DNA of 64,000 nucleotides from a virus, in IMG/VR virus record IMGVR_UViG_3300009433_002011, positions 1-64,000 of that record, one strand, 5' to 3'. This document shows positions 31,876-41,146 of this stretch, piece by piece. The notes under the pieces were generated by a model. The model was not told where the DNA came from. It did not search any database and was given only the letters and a program-made list of their open reading frames with translations. A program made the position numbers and the translations under genes. The first letter of the stretch is position 1. The number at the start of each line of letters is the position of its first letter.

Positions 31876-33008
31876 AAGTTTTATACATAGGACACTATAA
31901 AGAGTTTGGTGGCTGGTCACAAGCTGCAATAGACAACATTTTGGCTTTAGATAAGATTGGCGTAGATGTTGTTTGCAGAAATGTCACACTAACTCAGGAT
32001 AGGAAAGACGTTGACAAAAGAATTTTAGCGCTAGAATCAAAAAGCACAGAAGGTTGTAATATTTGTATTCAACACGTCTTACCGCATCATATTGTGGGTT
32101 CAGATGGTTTTGATAAAAATATTGCCTTTGTTGAAACGGAAACTCTAGATATTACTCATTTACCTTGGACTGAATTTTTAAAACAGGTAGATCAAGTCTG
32201 GGTTGCAAATAAAGACTCCGAAAAAGCGATAAAAGGAGATGGAATAGAAAACGTAAAGATTGTACCACATACTTGCGATACCGCTAAATACAAAAAAAGA
32301 TATACAGAACTTTCTATTCCAGATACAGAAAACTGTTTTAAGTTTTACTATATTGGCGACGTTAACGACAGAAAAAATATAGAGTCTATACTTACTTGTT
32401 TCTTTAGTGAGTTCGATAGATCAGAAAAAGCTTCTTTAATATTAAAAATAAACAAATTCGGATATTCTCCAGAGCAAATATCAGAGCATGTTGATAAAAT
32501 TTCAACAAAGGTAAAATCCTCCCTTAGAATGCATCAAGATGTTAATGAATACAAAAAGCTCGTCATCATCTCTGATAAAACATCCGACGAAGACATATGT
32601 TCTATTCATCAAAACATGGATTGTTTCTTATGTCCTACCCACGGCGAGGCTTGGTCTATTCCTTCTTTTGACGCTATGGCTTTTGGCAACACTCCCATCT
32701 GTAGTAATTTTGGTGGACCAAAAGAGTTTATAGATAAATCAGACTGGAAAACTGGACATTTAGTGGATGGCGCTTTTTCTGTTTGTAAATGTTCAGATGC
32801 TGCTTTTCCAGACATCTTTACGGGTAGAGAATACTGGTTTCAACCATGCGAAATGGGTACTAGAAAGCAAATGAGACAGTATTTTGATTCTTGGAATAAA
32901 AATCCTATTATGTATAAAAACAGAAATCAAGCAGCAGGACTAAAAAGAGCAGAGATGTTCTCTTACGAAAACATTGGAAAATTGATGAAGGATATTATTA
33001 ATGAGTAG
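31872..33008 (+). CDS. GT4-type glycosyltransferase
   Basis: 378 residues from the ATG at 31872 (KVLYIGHYKEFGGWSQA), which overlaps the previous stop; the ribosome site is the TTGGAGA about 12 bases upstream. The donor domain has the strand FKFYYIGDVNDRKN followed by a helix and, later, CPTHGEAWSIPSFDAMAFG with the conserved acidic pair, then TPICSNFGG. Assigned to transfer of a sugar onto the island's glycan; specificity unknown. Confidence 0.82.
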   Translation: MKVLYIGHYKEFGGWSQAAIDNILALDKIGVDVVCRNVTLTQDRKDVDKRILALESKSTEGCNICIQHVLPHHIVGSDGFDKNIAFVETETLDITHLPWTEFLKQVDQVWVANKDSEKAIKGDGIENVKIVPHTCDTAKYKKRYTELSIPDTENCFKFYYIGDVNDRKNIESILTCFFSEFDRSEKASLILKINKFGYSPEQISEHVDKISTKVKSSLRMHQDVNEYKKLVIISDKTSDEDICSIHQNMDCFLCPTHGEAWSIPSFDAMAFGNTPICSNFGGPKEFIDKSDWKTGHLVDGAFSVCKCSDAAFPDIFTGREYWFQPCEMGTRKQMRQYFDSWNKNPIMYKNRNQAAGLKRAEMFSYENIGKLMKDIINE

Positions 33009-33987
33009 TCAGACAGCTTCTATTATAAGCAAAGCCACACAAAAGAAAGATAAATACAATATTTTAACTTTTGATACACATGAAAGATACCAGTACCAAC
33101 AAGCAAAGACTGGTCATAATTTCTTTTCTTTTAGGTATGACGGATGTAAAGAGTGGGATAACAACTATTCAGAACTTCCAGAAAACTATTACGTTATGCC
33201 TAAAAATTCTATTATGACAAGTATAGATTTTGATTTTATTTTATCTCATAGTAAATTTGGTCAATTTCAAGCAGCGCACAGTATTAATCAAAGACTTGGT
33301 TTACCCATTGTTTCTCTTGAGCATACCCTACCTATAGACAACTGGCCGGAAAGTCAGTTGAATAATTTTAGATCTATGGCTGGTAATATTAATGTATTTA
33401 TATCAGAATACTCTGCTGGCAAATGGAACATGAACTGCGACAATAGAGTTATCCATCACTCAGTAGACACAGAGCTTTTTAAAATACATGACACAGAAAA
33501 GAATGGAAAAGTTTTAAGTGTTGTAAACGATTTTGTAAATAGAGATTATTGTTGTAATTATTCTGGCTGGAAAAGAATTACAGAAGGACTACCAGTTAAA
33601 CTGGTGGGTAACACTCCGGGGCTTTCCAAGCCAGCAAAAGACATCCATGAGCTAGCATCAGAGTATCAGGAAGCGTCCGTTTTCTTAAATACGTCTACAG
33701 TAAGCCCTGTGCCTACATCGCTCTTAGAGGCCATGTCATGCGGTTGTGCGGTTGTGTCTACTGCTACATGTATGATACCAGAAATAATAAAGAATGGCGT
33801 TAATGGATATATCTCAAACAACGAGCAAGACTTGAAGGGGTACGCCAAGGAGCTACTTGAAGATCCTTCGCTAGCAGCTAAGATGGGACAGGCAGCAAGA
33901 GAAACAATCTTAGAAAAGTTTTCAGAAGATAAATTTATAAACAATTGGAACGAAGTATTTGACCTCGCATACGGGATGAAAAAATGA
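33001..33987 (+). CDS. GT4-type glycosyltransferase
   Basis: 328 residues. The donor-binding half is typical: VLSVVNDFVNRD, GLPVKLVGNTPGLSKP, then VFLNTSTVSPVPTSLLEAMS followed by CGCAVVSTATCMIPEII with the E-A-M-x-x-G pattern, and NGYISNNEQDL. The N-terminal domain contains HTLPIDNWPE. Overlaps neighbours on both sides (TAATGA and ATGA). Confidence 0.85.
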   Translation: MSSQTASIISKATQKKDKYNILTFDTHERYQYQQAKTGHNFFSFRYDGCKEWDNNYSELPENYYVMPKNSIMTSIDFDFILSHSKFGQFQAAHSINQRLGLPIVSLEHTLPIDNWPESQLNNFRSMAGNINVFISEYSAGKWNMNCDNRVIHHSVDTELFKIHDTEKNGKVLSVVNDFVNRDYCCNYSGWKRITEGLPVKLVGNTPGLSKPAKDIHELASEYQEASVFLNTSTVSPVPTSLLEAMSCGCAVVSTATCMIPEIIKNGVNGYISNNEQDLKGYAKELLEDPSLAAKMGQAARETILEKFSEDKFINNWNEVFDLAYGMKK

Positions 33988-34406
33988 AATTACAAATTAT
34001 AGAAGATGAGTCACAAAAAATTGAAGGCTTTGATACTGTTTTCCTAAACCAGCAAAATCAAAATCTAAATCTAGATAATGTTGCTAATAATTCTTGTGAG
34101 TTAATAATAGCTAAGGGCGCTTTAGATAACACACCTAGTCCAACAGATTTTTTAAATTTGATATGCTCTAAGTTACGATCAGGAGGATCTGTCGTTGTCT
34201 CTGGCGTAGAGCTAAGATGTTTCTTTAAAAACGTTATAAACGGAATGACAGATGAAGATAGCGCGTCTGCAATTATTGGAAAAAGCCTTTCTTTGTCAAC
34301 AATTGATTCAGTAAAAAACAAGCTTAGGTCTTTTGGGTTATTTGTCAAGTCTTCTACAATCAACGGAGCTTTTTATGAAGTCACAGCAGAAAGAAGAGCG
34401 TCTTAG
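33984..34406 (+). CDS. methyltransferase-like protein lacking the SAM-binding motif
   Basis: 140 residues. The segment LIIAKGALDNTPSPTDFLNL then ICSKLRSGGSVVVSG resembles the second half of a class I methyltransferase (the 'LEHVPDP..FL.E..RLLKPGG' strand and helix). The N-terminal SAM-binding glycine loop is missing, so it is either a shortened, inactive relative or a partner protein. It overlaps the next gene by 32 bases in another frame. Confidence 0.55.
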   Translation: MKLQIIEDESQKIEGFDTVFLNQQNQNLNLDNVANNSCELIIAKGALDNTPSPTDFLNLICSKLRSGGSVVVSGVELRCFFKNVINGMTDEDSASAIIGKSLSLSTIDSVKNKLRSFGLFVKSSTINGAFYEVTAERRAS

Positions 34407-34902
34407 TCAACAGCTACTGTTTGGGTTGGTGCTATTTGATTCTAAAGAAGCTTCCAACATAGAAGAAGCGATTGACTCTTTACTAAAAATAGATTATCCA
34501 TCAGGGAAATTAAAAATAATAGTGTCTTCGCACATCAATAAAAACCCAAATGTTTACATAAATTATATTAACACGTTACTAGAAAAATTTAAGCACACTA
34601 GACTACTAATGAATCATGGATTAGAGACAAAGACAGAGGTAGAACACAATGCTTTTTCTTTATGTCAACATGCAAACTATCTAGTCAAGATGAATGTGGA
34701 TCAACAAATACCATCAGATTTTTTTGTAAAAATAAATGAGAATATTACAAAAAAAGATACGGTCTTGGTCTATAATGATTTAGTGGCACTCCCTTATAAA
34801 CTAGTCTCAAGAAACTATTTATTATTTAATGACTACGATAAAACTTCAGACAAATTGATAGAAAAATCTAAACAAGATAATTTATTTAAAAATATAAAAT
34901 GA
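34375..34902 (+). CDS. GT2-like glycosyltransferase fragment or short form
   Basis: 175 residues from the ATG at 34375 with GGAGC before it. The start resembles family 2 enzymes: FGLVLFDSKEASNIEEAIDS with helix and strand IIVSSHINKN, and later CQHANYLVKMNVDQQIP, where the usual D-x-D would be NVD. It is much shorter than a full GT-A domain, so it may be a minimal or degenerate enzyme. Part of the coupled gene run. Confidence 0.5.
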   Translation: MKSQQKEERLSQQLLFGLVLFDSKEASNIEEAIDSLLKIDYPSGKLKIIVSSHINKNPNVYINYINTLLEKFKHTRLLMNHGLETKTEVEHNAFSLCQHANYLVKMNVDQQIPSDFFVKINENITKKDTVLVYNDLVALPYKLVSRNYLLFNDYDKTSDKLIEKSKQDNLFKNIK

Positions 34903-35642
34903 GAACAGAAAAGTACATAATATCAGCAAAAGAGCCGCATCGTAAAGAGGACATAGTAAAAGACTATGTGACAGTGGTTTTACTTGGCGAGAATCACGGA
35001 CATAGGATGAAATCTTATGGGCCGATACCATTGCTAAAAGTAGACGCAAAAACACTTTTACAAAAACAAATAGAAGCAATAAAAGCAGTATTTCCTAGAT
35101 ATGAAATAATATTATGCTCTGGCTTTGATGCTAAAAAAACAACAGAATACGTTAAAAATAATTTTAAAAAAGAAAACATAAGGATTGTAGAAAATCAATT
35201 ACATTACAATTCAAACTGCTGCGAAAGCGCAAGATTATGTCTAAACAATACTATGAATACTAAGATATTGATATGCTCTGGCAATATCTTATTAACGCCT
35301 TCTTACTTATCTTCTATTGACTATAAAAAAACATCAATAAATGTACAGCAAGAAAATTTTAAATCAGAGTTTTTTGTTTCGGCTATAGTAAATAAGAAAA
35401 AACTACAATCGTTTTGTTTAGGAGAAAAAGCTGATTTCTGGACAGAAAATTTATACTTAAACGGCCAAGGGGTCGTGGATCAATTTTATTCAATAGTATC
35501 AAATCCTGATTTTAAAAATAAGTTTATGTTTGAAGCAATAAATGAACTTCTTAAAAACAACACGGTTTCCGTTACAGATGTCGGTAAAAACAAGATAACA
35601 AAACTAAACAATATAAAAACCTTAAAGAGAATTAAACAATGA
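34899..35642 (+). CDS. nucleotidyltransferase-like (GT-A fold) protein
   Basis: 247 residues. The segment VTVVLLGENHGHRMKSYGPI then PLLKVDAKTLLQKQIEAIK matches the outline of sugar-1-phosphate nucleotidyltransferases (normally LAGGxGxRxxPLTxxxPKxLxxV), but the glycine-rich loop is altered to LLGENHGHRM. An activator for a sugar nucleotide is therefore possible, for example filling the missing RmlA step, but the degenerate loop makes catalysis uncertain. Overlaps both neighbours by four bases. Confidence 0.55.
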   Translation: MRTEKYIISAKEPHRKEDIVKDYVTVVLLGENHGHRMKSYGPIPLLKVDAKTLLQKQIEAIKAVFPRYEIILCSGFDAKKTTEYVKNNFKKENIRIVENQLHYNSNCCESARLCLNNTMNTKILICSGNILLTPSYLSSIDYKKTSINVQQENFKSEFFVSAIVNKKKLQSFCLGEKADFWTENLYLNGQGVVDQFYSIVSNPDFKNKFMFEAINELLKNNTVSVTDVGKNKITKLNNIKTLKRIKQ

Positions 35643-36514
35643 AACTATTAATTCAAAATTATTCAAACTCATGCTCAAATCAGCCCATGTACCTGAACGA
35701 GTGCTTTTCTAAAATTGGTGTTGACTGTAAGCTATGGAATCTTAATGAGCCAATTAGTGTATATGACAAGCTAGACTCGGAGCGCCCGGATGTCCTGATC
35801 ACTAGTTTTCAAACGATACAACAAGATTTAATTTCATATCTTAGTGGTAACAAAATTAAAATTGTTATAGACATAACAGGTATAGATCAAAATATTTTTG
35901 ATAATCTAAATCAATTAGTGACAAGCCAAGGGATAGAATGTCCCTTCTTCATGTCTCAAGATTACAAATTTCTTAATAATGTAAATTATGGCTCTAGAAA
36001 AATTGTAAATATTTTGCCTTGTTACGATATTTTTTCTAACAAAACCCCTACTCCTGACTATAATATAAAAGCAGCAATTATTTCAAACAGGGTGTGCGAC
36101 AAATTTTCAGAAGCTTGCAAGATGTATGACACATATCATAAGATTGTCTTAGCAGACAATCCAGATCCCAATTTTGACTTACAAGCAAACGTGCTGAATA
36201 TGAATTCTCTTTATGAAAAATACCAAGAAGTAGTATTAACAGGCGATGTAAACTTTACATGTTCACAAGTATTTTTTGACGGTTTTGTAAAAGCAGAAAA
36301 ACTAACAGTGAGAGTTCCAGAAGAACAAAAAGAACTTTTTAATCAGGTTCTAGCAACTCTGTTTTACGAAGAAAAAGACACACCAAACATAGATAATATA
36401 AAACAGCAGATAAAAAAACATCACAGTTGTTTCAATAGGGCGGCGCAACTGGCGGCAGAGCTAGGAGAAGAAGAAGTTTCAAAAACTCTACTGGAGATAG
36501 CAAAACAGATATGA
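35639..36514 (+). CDS. hypothetical protein of the glycan island
   Basis: 291 residues, not firmly recognised. The N-terminus (KLLIQNYSNSCSNQPMYLNE, then a strand ending DVLITSF) looks like the first Rossmann-like half of a GT-B enzyme, and a VDITGIDQNI strand follows, but the usual donor-site E-x7-E is not visible. A C-terminal helical pair ends the protein. It is probably a divergent glycosyltransferase, judged from position and the alternating strand-helix pattern. Confidence 0.5.
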   Translation: MKLLIQNYSNSCSNQPMYLNECFSKIGVDCKLWNLNEPISVYDKLDSERPDVLITSFQTIQQDLISYLSGNKIKIVIDITGIDQNIFDNLNQLVTSQGIECPFFMSQDYKFLNNVNYGSRKIVNILPCYDIFSNKTPTPDYNIKAAIISNRVCDKFSEACKMYDTYHKIVLADNPDPNFDLQANVLNMNSLYEKYQEVVLTGDVNFTCSQVFFDGFVKAEKLTVRVPEEQKELFNQVLATLFYEEKDTPNIDNIKQQIKKHHSCFNRAAQLAAELGEEEVSKTLLEIAKQI

Positions 36515-37212
36515 AATTACTAACACAGTTTCCCACCTACAGTAGACCAAAAAAGTTTTTAGATGTACTCAAGCAATACATTGAGACTTGTAGCGAAAAG
36601 AATGAGATATTTTTTAATATTAACTGCGATGTGGATGATTTAACAATGACGGATCAGCAAGTGGTCAATGAAATTCACAGGTTACTCAAAGTTAAAAATA
36701 ATGTAGACGGCACTGTTTGGTTTGATAAAAACACAGACAAGATTAGTGCAATCAACGATCACATAGAAGGTAAAGATTTTGACGTTGTTATTTGCGCGTC
36801 AGACGACATGATTCCAAAGGTTTGGTATTGGGACGTAGAAATCGCCAACGCCATGAATCAACACTTTCCTGATCTAGATGGTTGCGTTCACTTCAACGAC
36901 GGTAACACAAATGGCGAACTTATTACATTCTCTATCCTAGGCAAGAAGCTGTATGATTATTTTGGCTACATCTATCACCCAGATTATAAGAGCCTATACT
37001 GTGATGACGAATTTACACAAGAAGTAAAACGTTTAGACAAAGAGAAGTATATAAACAAAGTAATAATTAAACATGACCATTATAGCCTCAAGAAAGATTC
37101 ACAGCATGATAACGCTACCGTAAAAACTTTACATTACTCTGGAAGAGATCAAATGGTTTTTGAAAAGAGAAAAGAGCTAGGATTTCCCAAACAAAAAATA
37201 ACAAACGACTAG
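36511..37212 (+). CDS. GT-A-like glycosyltransferase
   Basis: 233 residues. KLLTQFPTYSRPKKFLDVLK at the N-terminus and DVVICASDDMIPK in the centre (a D-D pair at the end of a strand, as in GT2 enzymes) indicate a GT-A fold. HFNDGNTNGELITFSILGKK may form the acceptor side. Similar short enzymes are common in aquatic phage glycan clusters. Overlaps the preceding gene (ATGA). Confidence 0.68.
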   Translation: MKLLTQFPTYSRPKKFLDVLKQYIETCSEKNEIFFNINCDVDDLTMTDQQVVNEIHRLLKVKNNVDGTVWFDKNTDKISAINDHIEGKDFDVVICASDDMIPKVWYWDVEIANAMNQHFPDLDGCVHFNDGNTNGELITFSILGKKLYDYFGYIYHPDYKSLYCDDEFTQEVKRLDKEKYINKVIIKHDHYSLKKDSQHDNATVKTLHYSGRDQMVFEKRKELGFPKQKITND

Positions 37213-37221
37213 GAGAAAGCT

Positions 37222-37869
37222 GTGGAAATATTAGGACAATTGCCAAATTTAATGGCACACATTAGAAATCAAGGCATAAACCTACAGATAAAAGGTTGTA
37301 TTCACATTGGCGCACACGTAGGTCAAGAATACCCACTGTACAAACAGTTCGACATAAGCAATCTTTTGTTTTATGAGGCGCTGCCGGATAACTTTGAAAG
37401 ACTAAAGAAGACGATAGGCACAGATTTTTTAGTGGATGCTAGAAATATAGCACTAGGAAATACAAACGGAACCGTAGAAATGCACCTAGAGGACAGAGGT
37501 TTGTCGTCTTCCGTTCTAAAACCAAAACACCATCTAGAACAGTACCCACAAATTAAGTTTGAAAAAACAGAAACTGTAAAAATAACAAAACTAGACGACG
37601 AAGAGTTTGATAGAGAAAAATATAATTTTATCAATATAGATGTTCAAGGCTACGAGTTAGAAGTTTTTAAGGGCGCAGAAGAGACACTGAAGCATGTAGA
37701 CTTAGTGCTAACAGAGATAAACAAAAAAGAAATGTACGAAGGTTGCGCACTTGTAGATGACATGGATCAATATTTATTTGAAAGAGACTTTCAAAGAATA
37801 GCAACCTACTGGCAACAAGACGGTGAAACTTGGGGTGATGGACTTTATTTAAAGGTGAACAATGCTTAA
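37222..37869 (+). CDS. FkbM-family methyltransferase
   Basis: 215 residues from a GTG with AGGAGA in front. KGCIHIGAHVGQEYPLYKQF is motif I of FkbM enzymes (usually VDVGAHxGxxxxxF), LLFYEALPDNFERLKK the acidic strand that binds the ribose of SAM, and INIDVQGYELEVFKGAEE the catalytic-side signature. Second FkbM-like enzyme in the island, so the glycan probably carries more than one O-methyl group. Confidence 0.87.
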   Translation: MEILGQLPNLMAHIRNQGINLQIKGCIHIGAHVGQEYPLYKQFDISNLLFYEALPDNFERLKKTIGTDFLVDARNIALGNTNGTVEMHLEDRGLSSSVLKPKHHLEQYPQIKFEKTETVKITKLDDEEFDREKYNFINIDVQGYELEVFKGAEETLKHVDLVLTEINKKEMYEGCALVDDMDQYLFERDFQRIATYWQQDGETWGDGLYLKVNNA

Positions 37870-38746
37870 TCTGTGCTGTGTCTCTGATCATAAGTTTCTA
37901 TGTAGAGGATTAACACTATACGAGTCACTAAGCAAGTTAGATGAAAATTTTAATATTCATTACTTGTGTATAGACAGTGATAGCTACAAGAAATTAAATA
38001 CTATTAACGACCCTAGAATTATAGCCTACGATATAAACGTTTTTTTAGAAACCGACGAAGCGCTACAAAAATTAAGAGACAGCGACTATAGATATTTTTG
38101 TTGGTCACTAGCTTCTTATTTTACAAACTTTTTAGTAAACGAGCTACAGGAAGATGTTACTTACATAGATGCGGATATTTTTTTTCATCAAAGCGTAAGA
38201 GATATGCTGTTTAAAATGGCTCAAAAGGATATTGGTATTTTTAGACATAGGCAATATCCGATAAATATACCAAACCCAAACGGAAGATTTAATGTAGGCG
38301 TTGTTCATTTTAAAAACACAGATCTTGCTAAAGCTTACCTTTTTTGGTGGAAAGACGCAGTGCTTCATAAAAAGTATCCAGAATTAGCTACCTGTGGAGA
38401 TCAAAGGTATCTAGATGCTTTTTTAGAAATCAATCAAGAAAACATATTTATTGATGGCGATATTGGTCATGGATCACCTTGGGAATGGCAATTGTATGAC
38501 TTTCAAAATTACCAAAAAGACGGGACAATTATTTGGAACGGTAAAGTAGAGAAACTTTTCTACAGTCATTTTTCACAATTTGAATATTCTTTATCAGAAA
38601 ATAGTTACACTCCTTCTACTACACACTACTGCTTTACGCCTATGGAATTGTATGCGCAAGACGAAAACCTTAAATTTATTTACGATGATTATTTTGATCA
38701 AATAAAACTGACACATAAGAAGTACAATTTGGAGGCTATAAAATGA
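37862..38746 (+). CDS. GT8-like glycosyltransferase
   Basis: 294 residues. DVTYIDADIFFHQS contains the D-x-D that binds manganese and the nucleotide sugar; FNVGVVHFKN is the NxGV strand found in GT8 enzymes; CGDQRYLDAF follows as in that family (usually 'DQ..LN'). The enzyme would use a UDP-sugar with retention of configuration. Overlaps the FkbM gene end by eight bases. Confidence 0.78.
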   Translation: MLNLCCVSDHKFLCRGLTLYESLSKLDENFNIHYLCIDSDSYKKLNTINDPRIIAYDINVFLETDEALQKLRDSDYRYFCWSLASYFTNFLVNELQEDVTYIDADIFFHQSVRDMLFKMAQKDIGIFRHRQYPINIPNPNGRFNVGVVHFKNTDLAKAYLFWWKDAVLHKKYPELATCGDQRYLDAFLEINQENIFIDGDIGHGSPWEWQLYDFQNYQKDGTIIWNGKVEKLFYSHFSQFEYSLSENSYTPSTTHYCFTPMELYAQDENLKFIYDDYFDQIKLTHKKYNLEAIK

Positions 38747-39642
38747 TATTTGTAGTAACAGGCGGCAGAGGTTTTATTGGCAGCCATTTTGTAGAAAAGG
38801 TTATCGGTGAAGGTCACGAAGTTATAGACATAGACAAAATGACTTATGCCTCAAACATTGCGCTACCTTGGGACAATAGCCCGCAATACACCCACATAAA
38901 AGCAGACGTTGGAGAAATAACCCACATCCCAGTTTGTGACGTGCTTGTTAATTTTGCGGCAGAGTCTCATGTAGATAATTCCATAGAAGCGCCAAAAGTG
39001 TTCTTAAAATCCAACGTAGAGGGCGTATTCAACCTCTTAAACCTTCTTAGAGCAAAGATATATCAAAAGCCTAAATTCATTCACATAAGCACAGATGAAG
39101 TATACGGAGACGTAAACACTGAAGGACAAGACAAAACAGAAAGTAGTATTTTAAATCCAAGTAATCCATACTCAGCCACAAAAGCCGCTGCCGAAATGCT
39201 AATATTTTCATATGCTAGGACGTTTGGTGTAAACTATCAGATTGTAAGAAGCACGAATAACTATGGCGATAGACAATATCCTGAAAAGCTTATTCCTAGA
39301 ATACTACACAGCTTAGATAATGGTCAGAAAATACCAATCCACGGAGACGGCAGCTATGTTAGAGACTGGCTTTATGTTAAAGATAACGTAGACGCTATTT
39401 ATAAAATATGCTTTTCTGAAAAAGAAAACGAGATATGGAATGTATCTGCATATAATTATTTAAAAAATCTAGAGGTTGTGGAAAAAGCGTGTCAATGGAA
39501 AGGAATAGAAGATTATTTATCGCATGTCGAATTTATAGACAATAGAATGGGACAAGACTGGAGATACTCTATAAACTCTCAAAAACTAAGAGATAGTCTA
39601 GACTGGGAACCAAACCACAAGGAGTTGTACAACTTTGTCTAA
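38743..39642 (+). CDS. rmlB: dTDP-glucose 4,6-dehydratase (RmlB-like)
   Basis: 299 residues, compact for RmlB (usually 330-360). NAD-binding VTGGRGFIGSHF, then NFAAESHVDNSI, HISTDEVYGDV with the catalytic Thr-Asp-Glu, YSATKAAAEML with Tyr-x3-Lys, RSTNNYGDRQYPEKLIPRI and HGDGSYVRDWLYVKD are all RmlB hallmarks. It converts dTDP-glucose to dTDP-4-keto-6-deoxyglucose. That intermediate is the substrate for the isomerase and aminotransferase at 42040 and 41139, so the pathway is collected in this island; the RmlA step must come from the host or a neighbour. Confidence 0.92.
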   Translation: MIFVVTGGRGFIGSHFVEKVIGEGHEVIDIDKMTYASNIALPWDNSPQYTHIKADVGEITHIPVCDVLVNFAAESHVDNSIEAPKVFLKSNVEGVFNLLNLLRAKIYQKPKFIHISTDEVYGDVNTEGQDKTESSILNPSNPYSATKAAAEMLIFSYARTFGVNYQIVRSTNNYGDRQYPEKLIPRILHSLDNGQKIPIHGDGSYVRDWLYVKDNVDAIYKICFSEKENEIWNVSAYNYLKNLEVVEKACQWKGIEDYLSHVEFIDNRMGQDWRYSINSQKLRDSLDWEPNHKELYNFV

Positions 39643-40528
39643 TATAAAAATAACATTTGGTATGATAGTATTTGAGGGCGATTATGTTCTAAAAGAATGT
39701 TTAGAGCAAGTGTATCCTTTTGCGCATCAAATACTTATAGCAGAAGGTCCAGTTGATTACTGGCAAAGACAGGGTAGAACAACATCTACAGACAGAACAA
39801 ATAAGATATTAGATAACTTTCCAGATCCAGAAAACAAGATAAAGATTACACACGGTCAATATTCAGAGAAAGATGACCAATGTAAAGCATATATGAAATT
39901 TATTGATGACGAGACAGATTATTTGTGGAATCTAGATTCTGACGAAGTTTACAAATCAAAAGATCTAGAAAATATAATTTCTTTTTTGGAAAAATATGAA
40001 CCAACAAGCGTAGGCGTTAGAAGCTGCTCATTTTATGGCGGATTAGATAATTACTTAACTGGATTTGAATTAAATCGTGATAACTTTTTAAGGATATTTA
40101 AGTATCAGCCGGGATCTACTTGGCTCACACATCGCCCGCCAACAATGAAATATAATCCAGATATACCAAGAAAGCATGTAGATAGTAATACTTTATATGA
40201 TATGATAGGCGCGCAAATGTATCACTATTCTTATGTGTTCCCAGATCAAGTTTACAAAAAAGTTTCTTACTACAAAGACAGTGTTTCTAAAGAGCTTTGT
40301 ATTGACGATTACTTTAATCAAATATACCTACCTTGGGTAACAGGAGACGAGTCAAAAAAAATGCAGATAGAAAGAAAATGGTTTGGTGTGCATGAGTTTA
40401 AACCAAACGTGAGAGGTGAGTGTTTTACAAATAAGTTTTCGGGTCAGCACCCAAGAAGCATTCAAGAAAATGTGGATACATTAAATAAAGCGATTAAAGA
40501 ACAACTATCTAAATACAAAGGAAATTAA
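39635..40528 (+). CDS. GT2-like glycosyltransferase
   Basis: 297 residues from a TTG overlapping the RmlB stop, with AAGGAG farther upstream. ITFGMIVFEGDYVLKECLEQ at the N-terminus and DYLWNLDSDEVYK (D-x-D-E) in the middle are typical of family 2 enzymes related to those of lipopolysaccharide cores (normally 'MIVKNEE..L', 'WILxLDADE'). The E-G-D substitution for N-E-E at the first motif is notable. C-terminal part has YHYSYVFPDQV. Confidence 0.75.
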   Translation: MSNIKITFGMIVFEGDYVLKECLEQVYPFAHQILIAEGPVDYWQRQGRTTSTDRTNKILDNFPDPENKIKITHGQYSEKDDQCKAYMKFIDDETDYLWNLDSDEVYKSKDLENIISFLEKYEPTSVGVRSCSFYGGLDNYLTGFELNRDNFLRIFKYQPGSTWLTHRPPTMKYNPDIPRKHVDSNTLYDMIGAQMYHYSYVFPDQVYKKVSYYKDSVSKELCIDDYFNQIYLPWVTGDESKKMQIERKWFGVHEFKPNVRGECFTNKFSGQHPRSIQENVDTLNKAIKEQLSKYKGN

Positions 40529-41146
40529 ATGCAAAAAGATGCTTGGAAAAATGATGAGATCTGCAATCTAGTATTCAATAGAAAATTTCCTCATGTAGTA
40601 CACAGCGATCACTTTGAGAGTATAAGCAAGTGTCTTGAAGCCACAAGTGACGTGAAAAGTATTATCGACGTGGGTTGCGGCAACGCAGAGTTTGGAGATG
40701 TCTGCCAATCAGTTGGTAGCGATAATGTAGATTATACCGGTGCAGATCTACCACATATGATAGATAAGGTAGCATCAGTTCAAAGGTCAAATTTTAATTA
40801 TATTAGGTTTGACGTAGATAAAGATAATTTAAGTTTTCTAAATAATTACGACTTAGTTTTTATGAATGCTTTTATTAGTGAAATGAAAAATCCAATAGAA
40901 ACACTTGCTAAGATATTAACTGTATCAAAAAAATACGTATTAGTTCATAGACAAGATGTGGGAGAGAAAACTTCTTTAGAAGAGTATACACCGTATAGTC
41001 AAAATCTAATAGCAACTAACTCCACGGTTTCTAAAGATGAATTACAAAAAACCATAACAGATTGCGGATTTACATTAGATTATATGTGTAATTCTTTCGA
41101 TGGACTAGATTCTAAAAAAACATTTTTATTAAAAAAAGATGATTAA
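40529..41146 (+). CDS. class I SAM-dependent methyltransferase
   Basis: 205 residues. Motif I IIDVGCGNAEFGDV binds SAM, followed by the acidic strand YTGADLPHMIDKV, the central YDLVFMNAFISEMKNP strand, and ILTVSKKYVLVHR. A sugar or small-molecule methyltransferase in the glycan pathway is the likely role. The ATG directly follows the previous stop; its end overlaps the aminotransferase by eight bases. Confidence 0.85.
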   Translation: MQKDAWKNDEICNLVFNRKFPHVVHSDHFESISKCLEATSDVKSIIDVGCGNAEFGDVCQSVGSDNVDYTGADLPHMIDKVASVQRSNFNYIRFDVDKDNLSFLNNYDLVFMNAFISEMKNPIETLAKILTVSKKYVLVHRQDVGEKTSLEEYTPYSQNLIATNSTVSKDELQKTITDCGFTLDYMCNSFDGLDSKKTFLLKKDD

